A stretch of DNA of 13,186 bases, taken from the NCBI GenBank assembly GCA_965652415.1, contig CBFGVH010000088.1, positions 1-13,186 of the forward strand, read 5' to 3'. Numbering within the stretch: position 1 is the first letter of the stretch; every line of letters begins with the position of its first letter. The notes beneath the pieces were generated by a model, which saw only the letters and a program-made list of their open reading frames with translations, was not told where the DNA came from and did no database searches. The position numbers and the translations under genes are program-made. Below are positions 6,751-12,372 of the stretch, piece by piece. This DNA is from BQJD01 sp965652415. Lineage in GTDB: Bacteria > Pseudomonadota > Gammaproteobacteria > Arenicellales > CAJQKF01.

Positions 6751-7707
6751 ATGCGCATTTTCGAGCTTGGCAGCGGCCCTGACCGCTTCGAGGGCGGCGC
6801 CGGGGTGGCCGCCATCGGCAACTTCGACGGCGTGCATCTCGGTCACCGGCAGGTGATCCGGCGAGTGATCGAGCGCGCGCGTGCCGACGGCGTGCCGGCC
6901 TCCGTGCTTACCTTCGAACCCTATCCGCGCGAGTACTTCACGCCCGACGCCGCGCCGCCTCGACTGACCAGCTGCCGGCACAAGTTCGAGCTGCTGCTTG
7001 ACGCGGGAGTCGATCGCGTCTACTGCGCGCGCTTCGGCCGGGCCCTGGCGGCGACCACGGCGGAGGATTTCGTCGGCGACATACTGGTCGCCAGGCTCGT
7101 CGTCGGCCACGTCGTCGTCGGCGCCGATTTCCGCTTCGGCAAGGGCAGGGCCGGGGACGTGGTACTCCTGTCCGCGCTGGGCCGCCGATACGGCTTCGGC
7201 GTCACGGCGGTCGACGACGTCGAGTCGAACGGCGAGCGGGTCAGCAGCTCGCGAATTCGTGAACTCCTCGCCAGGCGCGACCTCGACGGCGCCGCGGCGT
7301 TGCTGGGCCGGCCCTTCTCCTTCAAGGGCCGGGTGATCCACGGCGACAAGCGGGGCCGTACCTGGGGCTTTCCCACCGCCAACCTCGCCGTGCGGCGCGG
7401 CTTCTTTCCGCTTGCAGGCGTGTTCGTGGTGGAACTGGCCGCCGAGGACGGCTTCCGGGCCTTCGGCGTCGCCAATGTCGGCCGCCGGCCGACGGTGCAG
7501 GGCACGCGGCTCCTGGTGGAGGTGCACCTGTTCGACGTGGAGCCGGACCTGTACGGGGCGCGGGTGGAGGTCACCTTCCTCGCGCCGGTGCGCGAGGAGC
7601 GTCGCTTCGAGAACTTCGAGGCGTTGAAGGCGCAGATCGGGCGCGATATCGACTTTGCCCGAGCCTGGCTCGGCGGCGCCCGCGACGCCCGAACGGGAGG
7701 CCGATGA
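6751..7707 (+). CDS. ribF: Bifunctional riboflavin kinase / FAD synthetase
   Basis: It converts riboflavin to FMN and then FAD. The 318-residue product has the N-terminal FMN adenylyltransferase domain (about 15-185), with the nucleotide-binding loop GNFDGVHLGHR (23-33), VVGADFRFGKGRAGD (122-136) and SSSRIRELL (165-173). The C-terminal riboflavin kinase domain has GDKRGRTWGFPTAN (198-211, with the PTAN motif), GVANVGRRPTV (239-249) and the LVEVHLFD strand carrying the likely catalytic E257. Length is normal (E. coli 313). ATG 6751 gives the usual short lead-in; the frame is open upstream across the preceding gene, but that part is not RibF-like. Its stop overlaps the lspA start as ATGA. ileS, usually next, is absent. 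Confidence 0.97.
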   Translation: MRIFELGSGPDRFEGGAGVAAIGNFDGVHLGHRQVIRRVIERARADGVPASVLTFEPYPREYFTPDAAPPRLTSCRHKFELLLDAGVDRVYCARFGRALAATTAEDFVGDILVARLVVGHVVVGADFRFGKGRAGDVVLLSALGRRYGFGVTAVDDVESNGERVSSSRIRELLARRDLDGAAALLGRPFSFKGRVIHGDKRGRTWGFPTANLAVRRGFFPLAGVFVVELAAEDGFRAFGVANVGRRPTVQGTRLLVEVHLFDVEPDLYGARVEVTFLAPVREERRFENFEALKAQIGRDIDFARAWLGGARDARTGGR

Positions 7708-8207
7708 GCAGCCGCAGTAGCGCCTTCGCGGTTTTCGTGCTGGTGGTATTGGCGGTGGTGGCGATCGATCAGGTCAGCAAGGCCTGTGCGCTACTCTATC
7801 TCGAGCCCCACCAGCCGTATCCGCTGACGGACTTTCTGAACCTGACGCTGGTGTACAACCGCGGCGCGGCGTTCGGGTTCCTCAACCAGCAGACGGGGTG
7901 GCAGATCGTGCTGTTCGCGGGGATCGCGGTGGCGGTGGTTGGTTACGTCGCCCATCACATCTTCCACGAGGCGTGGCAGAGCCGGCTGACGGTGGTGGCC
8001 TACGGGCTGATCGGCGGCGGCGCCATCGGCAACCTGGTCGACCGGCTGCGCTTCGGATACGTGGTCGACTTTGTTGATTTTTACCTCGGCGAGTGGCATT
8101 TTTGGGTGTTCAACATGGCTGATAGCGCCCTGACCATCGGCGTCGCCGTACTGCTTCTCGCGGCATGGGTCGAATACCGCCGTCACCGGCGCGGATCCGC
8201 TTCGTGA
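7704..8207 (+). CDS. lspA: Lipoprotein signal peptidase (signal peptidase II)
   Basis: This inner-membrane aspartyl protease removes signal peptides from diacylglyceryl-modified prolipoproteins. The product is 167 residues, with four hydrophobic segments at about 7-25, 66-86, 94-112 and 138-155. Family motifs are YNRGAAFGFL (51-60), GGAIGNLVDRLRFGYVVDFVDF and FNMADSAL. D122 (in VVDF) and D140 (in NMADS) are the expected catalytic pair. GGGAGG at 7695-7700 lies three bases before ATG. It overlaps ribF by four bases (ATGA) and fkpB by four (GTGA), so the operon is tightly coupled. A likely substrate is the lipoprotein at 10562-10804. Confidence 0.97.
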   Translation: MSSRSSAFAVFVLVVLAVVAIDQVSKACALLYLEPHQPYPLTDFLNLTLVYNRGAAFGFLNQQTGWQIVLFAGIAVAVVGYVAHHIFHEAWQSRLTVVAYGLIGGGAIGNLVDRLRFGYVVDFVDFYLGEWHFWVFNMADSALTIGVAVLLLAAWVEYRRHRRGSAS

Positions 8208-8644
8208 TCGAGCCGGGCGACGTGGTGACCGTGCATTATTCGCTGGCGGCCGCCAACGGCGCCGTGGTGGAGTCCACGTTCGGGGCGGAACCCGAGTCGT
8301 TCCGCTACGGTAAAGGCGAGTTCCCGGCGGCGCTCGAGCGGCGCCTCGCGAGTCTTGCGCCCGGCGAGTTGGCGGAGTTCTCCATAGCCCCGAGCGAGAT
8401 GGCCTTCGGTCCGTGGGACGCATCGCGCCGGCACGTCGTGCCCCGCGACCGCTTCGAGGGGGTCGACTGCGCTCCCGGATCGCTGGTCGAGTTCACCCTG
8501 CCGAACGGCGAGCGCGTGTCGGGCCGCATCGAGTCCGTCGACGGCGACGATGTCGTGGTCGATTTCAACAACCCGCTGGCCGGCAGGGAGGTTCAGTGCC
8601 GATTGCAACTGGTCAGCGTCGACAAACCCGAAACCGTGTCATGA
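8204..8644 (+). CDS. fkpB: FKBP-type peptidyl-prolyl isomerase, SlpA/FkpB type
   Basis: SlpA-type FKBPs are small cytoplasmic proline isomerases and chaperones. From GTG 8204 the product is 146 residues, matching E. coli FkpB (149). Visible parts are the FKBP entry strand VVTVHYSLAAANGAVVEST, GKGEFPAALERRLASLAPGE, a flap region in the middle (EMAFGPWDASRRHVVPRDRF), and the typical ending VVVDFNNPLAGREVQ. GTG 8204 overlaps the lspA stop as GTGA with GGA eight bases upstream; the earlier ATG at 8165 would add 13 residues inside lspA with no ribosome site. The stop overlaps ispH as ATGA. The lspA-fkpB-ispH order is the classic gammaproteobacterial one. Confidence 0.93.
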   Translation: MIEPGDVVTVHYSLAAANGAVVESTFGAEPESFRYGKGEFPAALERRLASLAPGELAEFSIAPSEMAFGPWDASRRHVVPRDRFEGVDCAPGSLVEFTLPNGERVSGRIESVDGDDVVVDFNNPLAGREVQCRLQLVSVDKPETVS

Positions 8645-9567
8645 AAGTCATTCTCGCCAACCCGCGCGGCTTCTGCGCGGGGGTCGACCGCGCCATCGAG
8701 ATCGTCGAGCGCGCCATCGAGAAATTCGGCGCGCCGATCTACGTGCGCCACGAAGTGGTGCACAATCGCTTCGTGGTCGGCCAGCTGCGCGAAAAGGGGG
8801 CCGTGTTCGTCGATGAGCTCGACGAGGTGCCGCCCGACTCGGTGGTGATCTTCAGCGCCCACGGCGTCTCGCGCGCCGTCAGGACCGATGCGCTCGGCGC
8901 CGGCCTGCAGGTGCTCGACGCGACCTGTCCCCTGGTCACGAAGGTGCACCGCGAGGTCGAGCGATATCGCGAGGATGGCGTCGAGGTGGTGCTCATCGGC
9001 CATGCCGGCCATCCCGAGGTCGAAGGCACCATGGGGCAGGCCGACGGCGGCATGTACCTCGTCGAGAAACCGGCGGACGTCGACCACATCGAAGTGACAG
9101 ATCCCGACAACCTCGCCTACGTCACCCAGACGACGCTGTCGGTGGACGATACGCGCGTCATCATCGACGCCCTGCGTCGTCGCTTCCCCAACATTCACGG
9201 GCCGCGCAAGGACGACATCTGCTACGCGACCCAGAATCGCCAGGACGCGGTCAAGCGCCTCGCCGAGCGATGCGACGTGATGCTGGTGGTGGGTTCACCC
9301 AACAGCTCGAACTCCAACCGCCTGCGCGAACTCGCGGAGCAGTGCGGCGTGCCCGGTTTCCTGGTCGACGGGCCCGGCGACATCGAGCGCTCGTGGCTCG
9401 CGGACAAGGAGGTCGTTGGCGTCACGGCCGGCGCGTCCGCGCCGGAGAACCTGGTGCAGGAAGTGGTGGAGCAGCTGGTGGAGTGGGGGGCGACTTCGGT
9501 CGAGGACAACCGCACACGAATGGAAAACGTCTCCTTCGCGCTTCCGCTGGAGCTGCGAAGCGCCTGA
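8641..9567 (+). CDS. ispH: 4-hydroxy-3-methylbut-2-enyl diphosphate reductase
   Basis: This iron-sulfur enzyme catalyses the last step of the MEP isoprenoid pathway, giving isopentenyl and dimethylallyl diphosphate. The 308-residue product has cluster cysteines at C12 (NPRGFCAG), C96 (LDATCPLV) and C194 (DDICYATQNRQ). Active-site residues H41 (EVVHN), H74 (SAHGVS), H124 and E126 (GHPEVEGT) and the SPNSSNSNRL phosphate-binding loop are all present. Length matches E. coli IspH (316). The ATG overlaps the fkpB stop by four bases. It is the last gene of the run starting at murJ, and a 6-bp hairpin without a T-run follows the stop directly. Together with ispB at the other end, it marks isoprenoid supply as a recurrent function here. 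Confidence 0.98.
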   Translation: MKVILANPRGFCAGVDRAIEIVERAIEKFGAPIYVRHEVVHNRFVVGQLREKGAVFVDELDEVPPDSVVIFSAHGVSRAVRTDALGAGLQVLDATCPLVTKVHREVERYREDGVEVVLIGHAGHPEVEGTMGQADGGMYLVEKPADVDHIEVTDPDNLAYVTQTTLSVDDTRVIIDALRRRFPNIHGPRKDDICYATQNRQDAVKRLAERCDVMLVVGSPNSSNSNRLRELAEQCGVPGFLVDGPGDIERSWLADKEVVGVTAGASAPENLVQEVVEQLVEWGATSVEDNRTRMENVSFALPLELRSA

Positions 9568-9585
9568 CGCCATACCCGGATGGCG
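9568..9585 (+). other. Hairpin directly after the ispH stop
   Basis: CGCCAT (9568-9573) pairs with ATGGCG (9580-9585) around ACCCGG. It begins at the base after the ispH TGA but has no T-run, so it is at best a weak or Rho-assisted terminator or a 3'-end protector. Confidence 0.4.
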
Positions 9586-9595
9586 ACGCCGCGTA

Positions 9596-9624
9596 TGGAC
9601 GGCCCCGGCGGGACCGTCTATAAT
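9596..9624 (+). promoter_or_regulatory. Sigma-70-type promoter for the Fur-family regulator
   Basis: TGGACG (9596-9601) and a perfect TATAAT (9619-9624) are separated by 17 bases. The predicted start near 9631 gives a leader of about 100 bases to ATG 9730. The regulator therefore probably has its own transcript, separate from the ispH operon. Confidence 0.7.
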
Positions 9625-9627
9625 TTG

Positions 9628-9645
9628 CATTGATTTTCATTGATT
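9628..9645 (+). promoter_or_regulatory. Tandem CATTGATT repeats, candidate operator at the promoter
   Basis: CATTGATT occurs twice (9628-9635 and 9638-9645), ten bases (about one helical turn) apart, immediately after the -10 box and across the predicted start site. The opposite strand reads AATGAAAATCAATG, which is similar to the AT-rich half-sites of Fur-family operators (AATGATAAT). Binding of the gene's own product would block transcription. Autoregulation is inference from position and composition. Confidence 0.4.
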
Positions 9646-9729
9646 AACAGGCACTTATCCCGCGATGCGGGGAATGCGCCCCGGGACGGGCGCCGGGTGC
9701 CATCGAACGCGGCCGCGGCCGCCAGCATC

Positions 9730-10194
9730 ATGAGCGATTTTTCATCGAGAAATCAGAAGGTTGAAGGTGCAACCACCGGTCGTGACGAAGCGGCCCGGCG
9801 GCGAGTCTCCGCCGTGTTGCGCGAACGCGGTGTGGCCCCGACGAGCCAGCGCGTGTCGATCGCCCTGGAGATGCTGCTCGAACCCACCCACCTGACCGCC
9901 GAGGATGTCGTCCGTCGCGTCGGTCGACACGACGCCCACGTCTCCCGGGCGACCGTCTACAATACCCTGCGCTGCTTCGTCGACCACGGCCTGCTGCGCC
10001 TCGTCAACGTCGGCACCGAGCGGGTGTTTTACGACTCCAACACGTCCGCCCATCACCACTTCTACGACCCGCAAAGCGGCCGCCTGACCGACATCGACGA
10101 TTCCGAGGTCAGCATCGTCGGCATGCCCCGCCTGCCCGAGGGTCATGAAGTCGAGGCCGTCGAACTGGTCATCCGCCTCAAGCCCGCAAGCTAA
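9730..10194 (+). CDS. Fur-superfamily regulator, Irr-like, lacking the CxxC zinc site
   Basis: Fur-family proteins are metal- or haem-responsive DNA-binding dimers. From ATG 9730 the product is 154 residues with a winged helix at about 25-100: APTSQRVSIALEML, LTAEDVVRRV, then the recognition helix in VSRATVYNTLRCFVDHGLLR. The dimerisation half contains SAHHHFYDPQSGRLTDIDD (HHH at 108-110), where Fur, Zur and PerR carry CxxC; here no cysteine is present. An HHH motif without CxxC is typical of Irr, the haem-sensing branch, as is the LPEGHEVEAVELVIRLK ending. H54 and E58 could belong to the regulatory metal site. GTG 9697 and TTG 9640 are possible earlier starts but only add low-complexity sequence. 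It has its own promoter and candidate operator. The signal sensed is uncertain (haem, iron or peroxide). Confidence 0.88.
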   Translation: MSDFSSRNQKVEGATTGRDEAARRRVSAVLRERGVAPTSQRVSIALEMLLEPTHLTAEDVVRRVGRHDAHVSRATVYNTLRCFVDHGLLRLVNVGTERVFYDSNTSAHHHFYDPQSGRLTDIDDSEVSIVGMPRLPEGHEVEAVELVIRLKPAS

Positions 10195-10217
10195 GGACTG
10201 ACCGCGTCGTCCCCCAT

Positions 10218-10293
10218 GCCGGTGTAGCTCAGTTGGCAGAGCAGCTGATTCGTAATCAGCAGGTCGGAGGTTCAAGTCCTCTCGCCGGCACCA
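10218..10293 (+). tRNA. tRNA-Thr (anticodon CGT), with encoded CCA
   Basis: All four arms are visible in 76 bases. Acceptor GCCGGTG pairs with CGCCGGC (one G-T pair), the D-arm is GCTC...GAGC, the anticodon stem GCTGA/TCAGC encloses TTCGTAA, and the T-arm has GGTTCAAGTCC. The anticodon CGT (10251-10253) reads the threonine codon ACG. Discriminator A and CCA are encoded at 10290-10293. No obvious promoter precedes it within the 23 bases after the Fur-family gene, so it may be processed from that transcript. Confidence 0.97.
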
Positions 10294-10372
10294 CCATCCA
10301 AAGTGTCCCCCACCCGATCGCGGGAGCTGCTGGCGTGTCCCTTGGAGGGTGTTGGCGCCGGATCCAAGTTTG

Positions 10373-10390
10373 TGTCGGGACCTGGCGACG
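10373..10390 (+). promoter_or_regulatory. Distal GlrR-type enhancer site, TGTC-N10-GACG
   Basis: TGTCGGGACCTGGCGACG differs by one base from the TGTC-N10-GACA pattern known for GlrR (YfhA/QseF). Its centre is about 147 bases upstream of the predicted sigma-54 start, a normal enhancer distance. It shares TGTCGGG with the proximal site. An A6 run (10404-10409) lies between the two sites and may bend the DNA. Confidence 0.6.
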
Positions 10391-10439
10391 GTACGGAAGC
10401 CTCAAAAAACAGTGAAATAGAGTCCCGATCGCGTGCCGG

Positions 10440-10457
10440 TGTCGGGTTTTCGTGACA
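10440..10457 (+). promoter_or_regulatory. Proximal GlrR-type enhancer site, TGTC-N10-GACA
   Basis: TGTCGGGTTTTCGTGACA is an exact match to the GlrR recognition pattern described for the glmY and rpoE promoters of enterobacteria. Its centre is about 80 bases upstream of the predicted start. A glrR orthologue is encoded about 520 bases downstream, which supports the assignment. Confidence 0.75.
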
Positions 10458-10476
10458 TCGGGCGACCACCGCGGCC

Positions 10477-10499
10477 CTTAAAGACCGGCGGTTTTCAAG
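10477..10499. promoter_or_regulatory. Imperfect 23-base palindrome abutting the sigma-54 promoter
   Basis: CTTAAAGACCG and CGGTTTTCAAG face each other across one central G, with 9 of 11 arm positions complementary. It ends three bases before the -24 element, centred near -41. It could bind a second regulator that blocks or tunes polymerase. It does not fit the GlrR pattern, and no T-run follows closely enough for a terminator. Confidence 0.45.
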
Positions 10500-10502
10500 G
10501 CT

Positions 10503-10518
10503 TGGCACACCTCTTGCT
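10503..10518 (+). promoter_or_regulatory. Sigma-54 (-24/-12) promoter for the small lipoprotein gene
   Basis: TTGGCACACCTCTTGCT carries the invariant GG (10504-10505) and GC (10516-10517) exactly 12 bases apart, and matches the consensus TGGCAC-N5-TTGC. The predicted start is near 10529, 33 bases before ATG 10562. Sigma-54 promoters need an enhancer-binding activator, and two matching sites lie upstream. Confidence 0.88.
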
Positions 10519-10548
10519 GCTCATTTCGGCGTCGAAAGTAGAAAAGTC

Positions 10549-10555
10549 GAGGTGA
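10549..10555 (+). promoter_or_regulatory. Strong ribosome binding site of the lipoprotein gene
   Basis: GAGGTGA, complementary to seven bases of the 16S rRNA tail, sits six bases before ATG 10562 and nine before ATG 10565. It is the best such site in the window, suggesting high output once transcribed, and either ATG could be used. Confidence 0.75.
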
Positions 10556-10561
10556 GCACGC

Positions 10562-10804
10562 ATGATGAATCACGGTTTTCGCCGTATCGCGCTTGCGGGC
10601 GCGACCACGGTAGCCATCGCCGTGCTGGCGGCCGGTTGCAGCGGCAAGCACGTGGTCGGCGGTGCGGTGGTCGGCGGTGCCTACGAGTACCAGAACAAGA
10701 AGGCGGTCAGGGCGCTCGACCGGGACCTGGAATCAGGTCGGATTTCGCGTGATGAATACGAGCGGCGCCGCGAGGAAATCGATCGCCGGTCCCTGGTCTA
10801 CTGA
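10562..10804 (+). CDS. Small lipoprotein with glycine-rich segment and SHOCT-like tail
   Basis: The 80-residue product starts with a basic N-region (MMNHGFRRI), a hydrophobic core (ALAGATTVAIAVL) and the lipobox LAAGC, giving lipid-modified C26. The mature part is only about 55 residues. A glycine-rich stretch (VVGGAVVGGAYEY, about 31-43) could insert in or pack against a membrane, and the C-terminal part (ALDRDLESGRISRDEYERRREEI) resembles a SHOCT domain, a short helical hairpin. Ser follows Cys, so the usual +2 aspartate retention signal is absent and outer-membrane sorting is likely. It is a single-gene transcript: sigma-54 promoter and GlrR sites upstream, terminator downstream, then glrR. 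The function is unknown; I infer an envelope-stress or sensing role from its regulator. Confidence 0.85.
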   Translation: MMNHGFRRIALAGATTVAIAVLAAGCSGKHVVGGAVVGGAYEYQNKKAVRALDRDLESGRISRDEYERRREEIDRRSLVY

Positions 10805-10949
10805 AGTGCGAGTTCGCGGCCGCCGGCAGGAATTCACGGCGAACACCGGGGAACGGTCGACAGCAAGGCGCCTTTCCGATTCCTCCCAACCCCTCCTCTG
10901 CTCCACCCTCCGGAGCATTGCGACCGGCGCTCCCCGCGCCGGTTTTTTT
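10805..10949 (+). ncRNA. Long C/U-rich 3' untranslated region, candidate 3'-derived small RNA
   Basis: About 145 bases separate the lipoprotein stop from the end of a strong terminator. The distal half is C/U-rich with three anti-Shine-Dalgarno-like blocks (TCCTCC 10881-10886, CCCTCCT 10891-10897, CCCTCC 10906-10911) before the terminator stem and T-run, an architecture seen in Hfq-binding 3'-derived small RNAs. No protein-coding signal is supported here. This is a hypothesis from composition only. Confidence 0.35.
10923..10949 (+). terminator. Rho-independent terminator after the lipoprotein gene
   Basis: A perfect eight-pair stem ACCGGCGC/GCGCCGGT (10923-10930 with 10936-10943) closes the loop TCCCC and continues into seven T residues (10943-10949). 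It ends the sigma-54 transcript 25 bases before the glrR start, so glrR depends on leakage or on a promoter I cannot see. Confidence 0.93.
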
Positions 10950-10974
10950 GCTCTTCCGGCGGTGACTACGCGAG

Positions 10975-12348
10975 GTGCGCGAGACGCTGCGTGAAATCGT
11001 GAAGCGAGAAATCAGGGTTCTCGTCGTCGATGACGACCCGGGGTTTCTCCGGTTGCTCACCCTGCGCCTCGGCAGCGAGGGTTACCGGGCCCAGTCCGCG
11101 GACAACGCGCGCGCCGCGCTGACGTGCCTTGACGATTTTAATCCCGACCTCGTGATCACGGACCTTCGCATGGACGGACTCGACGGCGTCGGCCTGCTGT
11201 CGGAACTGCAGCGGCGCAGGCCCGCGCTTCCAGTACTGCTGGTTACCGCGCACGGCAACATCGCCGACGCGGTCACGGCGACACAGGTCGGCGCCGTCGG
11301 CTTTCTGACCAAGCCCGTCGACCGCCGGGAACTGCGCGAGAAGATCGCGGCGGTGCTCGCGATCGACGCGCCCGAAACGAAGGTGGACGACGCCTGGCGC
11401 CGCGACATCCTGACCAGGAGTCCTTCGATGGAGGCGCTGCTGGACATCATTCAGCGCATCGCGCCCACTGCCAGCCCGGTCCTGGTTCGCGGCGACAGCG
11501 GCACCGGCAAGGAGCTGCTGGCCTCGGCGATCCACAGGCGAAGCGGACGCCGTGGGCGGTTCGTGCCGGTCAACTGCGCGGCGATTCCCGGTGAGTTGCT
11601 GGAGTCCGAGTTGTTTGGCCACGTCAAGGGCGCCTTCACGGGGGCGACGCGGGATCACGCGGGGCTGTTCCGACAGGCCGACGGGGGCACCCTGTTCCTC
11701 GACGAGATCGGTGAGATGGCGCCGCCGCTGCAGGCCAAGCTGCTGCGGGCCCTCGAGGAAGGCGAGGTGCGCCCGGTCGGAGGCCGGGGTGTGCAGCGCG
11801 TCGATGTTCGTGTCGTTTCGGCCACGAACCGCGACCTCGAGGCCCGGATCGCGTCCGGCGAGTTTCGCGAGGACCTTTATTACCGCCTCAACACGATCTC
11901 GCTGCGCCTTCCGTCGCTCACCGAGCGCATCGGGGACATTCCGCTGCTGGTGGCGCATCGACTGCGAACAATCTGCGCACGCGCGGGAACCGCGCCGCCC
12001 GTGATCAGTGCGGACGCGATGGCCGTGCTGGTTTCCCACGACTGGCCGGGCAACGTGAGGGAATTGTTCAACGTCGTCGAGCGAATCGCGGTCATGGCGG
12101 TGGACGACGTGATCGGTCCTGAACTCGCCCGCGATGCGCTCGGAATGGACCCGAGCTCGCTGCCGTCACTGAAAGTGGCGCAGGAGCGCTTTACCCGTCG
12201 TTACCTCCTGCGGCTGCTCGAAGCCACCGGCGGCAACGTGACGCGGGCGGCACGCCTGGCCCGGCGCAATCGCACCGACTTCTACAAGATCCTCGCCAGG
12301 CACGATATCGATCCCTCATCGGCCGGGCGCGACGACTCCGGGACCTGA
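10975..12348 (+). CDS. glrR: Sigma-54-dependent response regulator GlrR (YfhA/QseF)
   Basis: GlrR, once phosphorylated by GlrK, activates sigma-54 promoters linked to cell-envelope state. The 457-residue product has a receiver domain at about 13-128 (acidic D20/D21, phospho-acceptor D63 in ITDLRMD, T91, K113 in LTKPVD). The AAA+ domain at about 146-375 has GDSGTGKE (173-180), the sigma-54 contact loop GAFTGA (219-224), TLFLDEIGE (239-247) and FREDLYYRL (297-305). The C-terminal Fis-type helix-turn-helix is GGNVTRAARLARRNRTDFYKIL. It resembles E. coli GlrR (444 residues) end to end, including TAHGNIADAVTATQ and the ending FYKILARHDID. GTG 10975 has GGTGA nine bases upstream; GTG 10999 is an alternative. 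GlrK and QseG genes are not beside it in this window. Confidence 0.93.
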   Translation: MRETLREIVKREIRVLVVDDDPGFLRLLTLRLGSEGYRAQSADNARAALTCLDDFNPDLVITDLRMDGLDGVGLLSELQRRRPALPVLLVTAHGNIADAVTATQVGAVGFLTKPVDRRELREKIAAVLAIDAPETKVDDAWRRDILTRSPSMEALLDIIQRIAPTASPVLVRGDSGTGKELLASAIHRRSGRRGRFVPVNCAAIPGELLESELFGHVKGAFTGATRDHAGLFRQADGGTLFLDEIGEMAPPLQAKLLRALEEGEVRPVGGRGVQRVDVRVVSATNRDLEARIASGEFREDLYYRLNTISLRLPSLTERIGDIPLLVAHRLRTICARAGTAPPVISADAMAVLVSHDWPGNVRELFNVVERIAVMAVDDVIGPELARDALGMDPSSLPSLKVAQERFTRRYLLRLLEATGGNVTRAARLARRNRTDFYKILARHDIDPSSAGRDDSGT

Positions 12349-12363
12349 GGCCGCCCGGCGGCC
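12349..12363. other. Hairpin between convergent glrR and beta-barrel genes
   Basis: GGCCGC (12349-12354) pairs with GCGGCC (12358-12363) in the 24-base gap between the two stop codons. There is no T-run on either strand, so any termination role is doubtful. Confidence 0.35.
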
Positions 12364-12372
12364 GTGGCGGCG

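Noticed and set aside
9640..9729. N-terminal extension of the Fur-family regulator from TTG 9640
   Set aside because: TTG 9640 overlaps the predicted start site and repeat region, has no ribosome site, and adds sequence unlike any Fur-family N-terminus.
10341..10368. CTTGGA/TCCAAG hairpin after tRNA-Thr as a terminator
   Set aside because: The stem is six pairs with a 16-base loop and no proper T-run follows, so termination is unconvincing. The stretch 10294-10372 otherwise holds nothing I can support.
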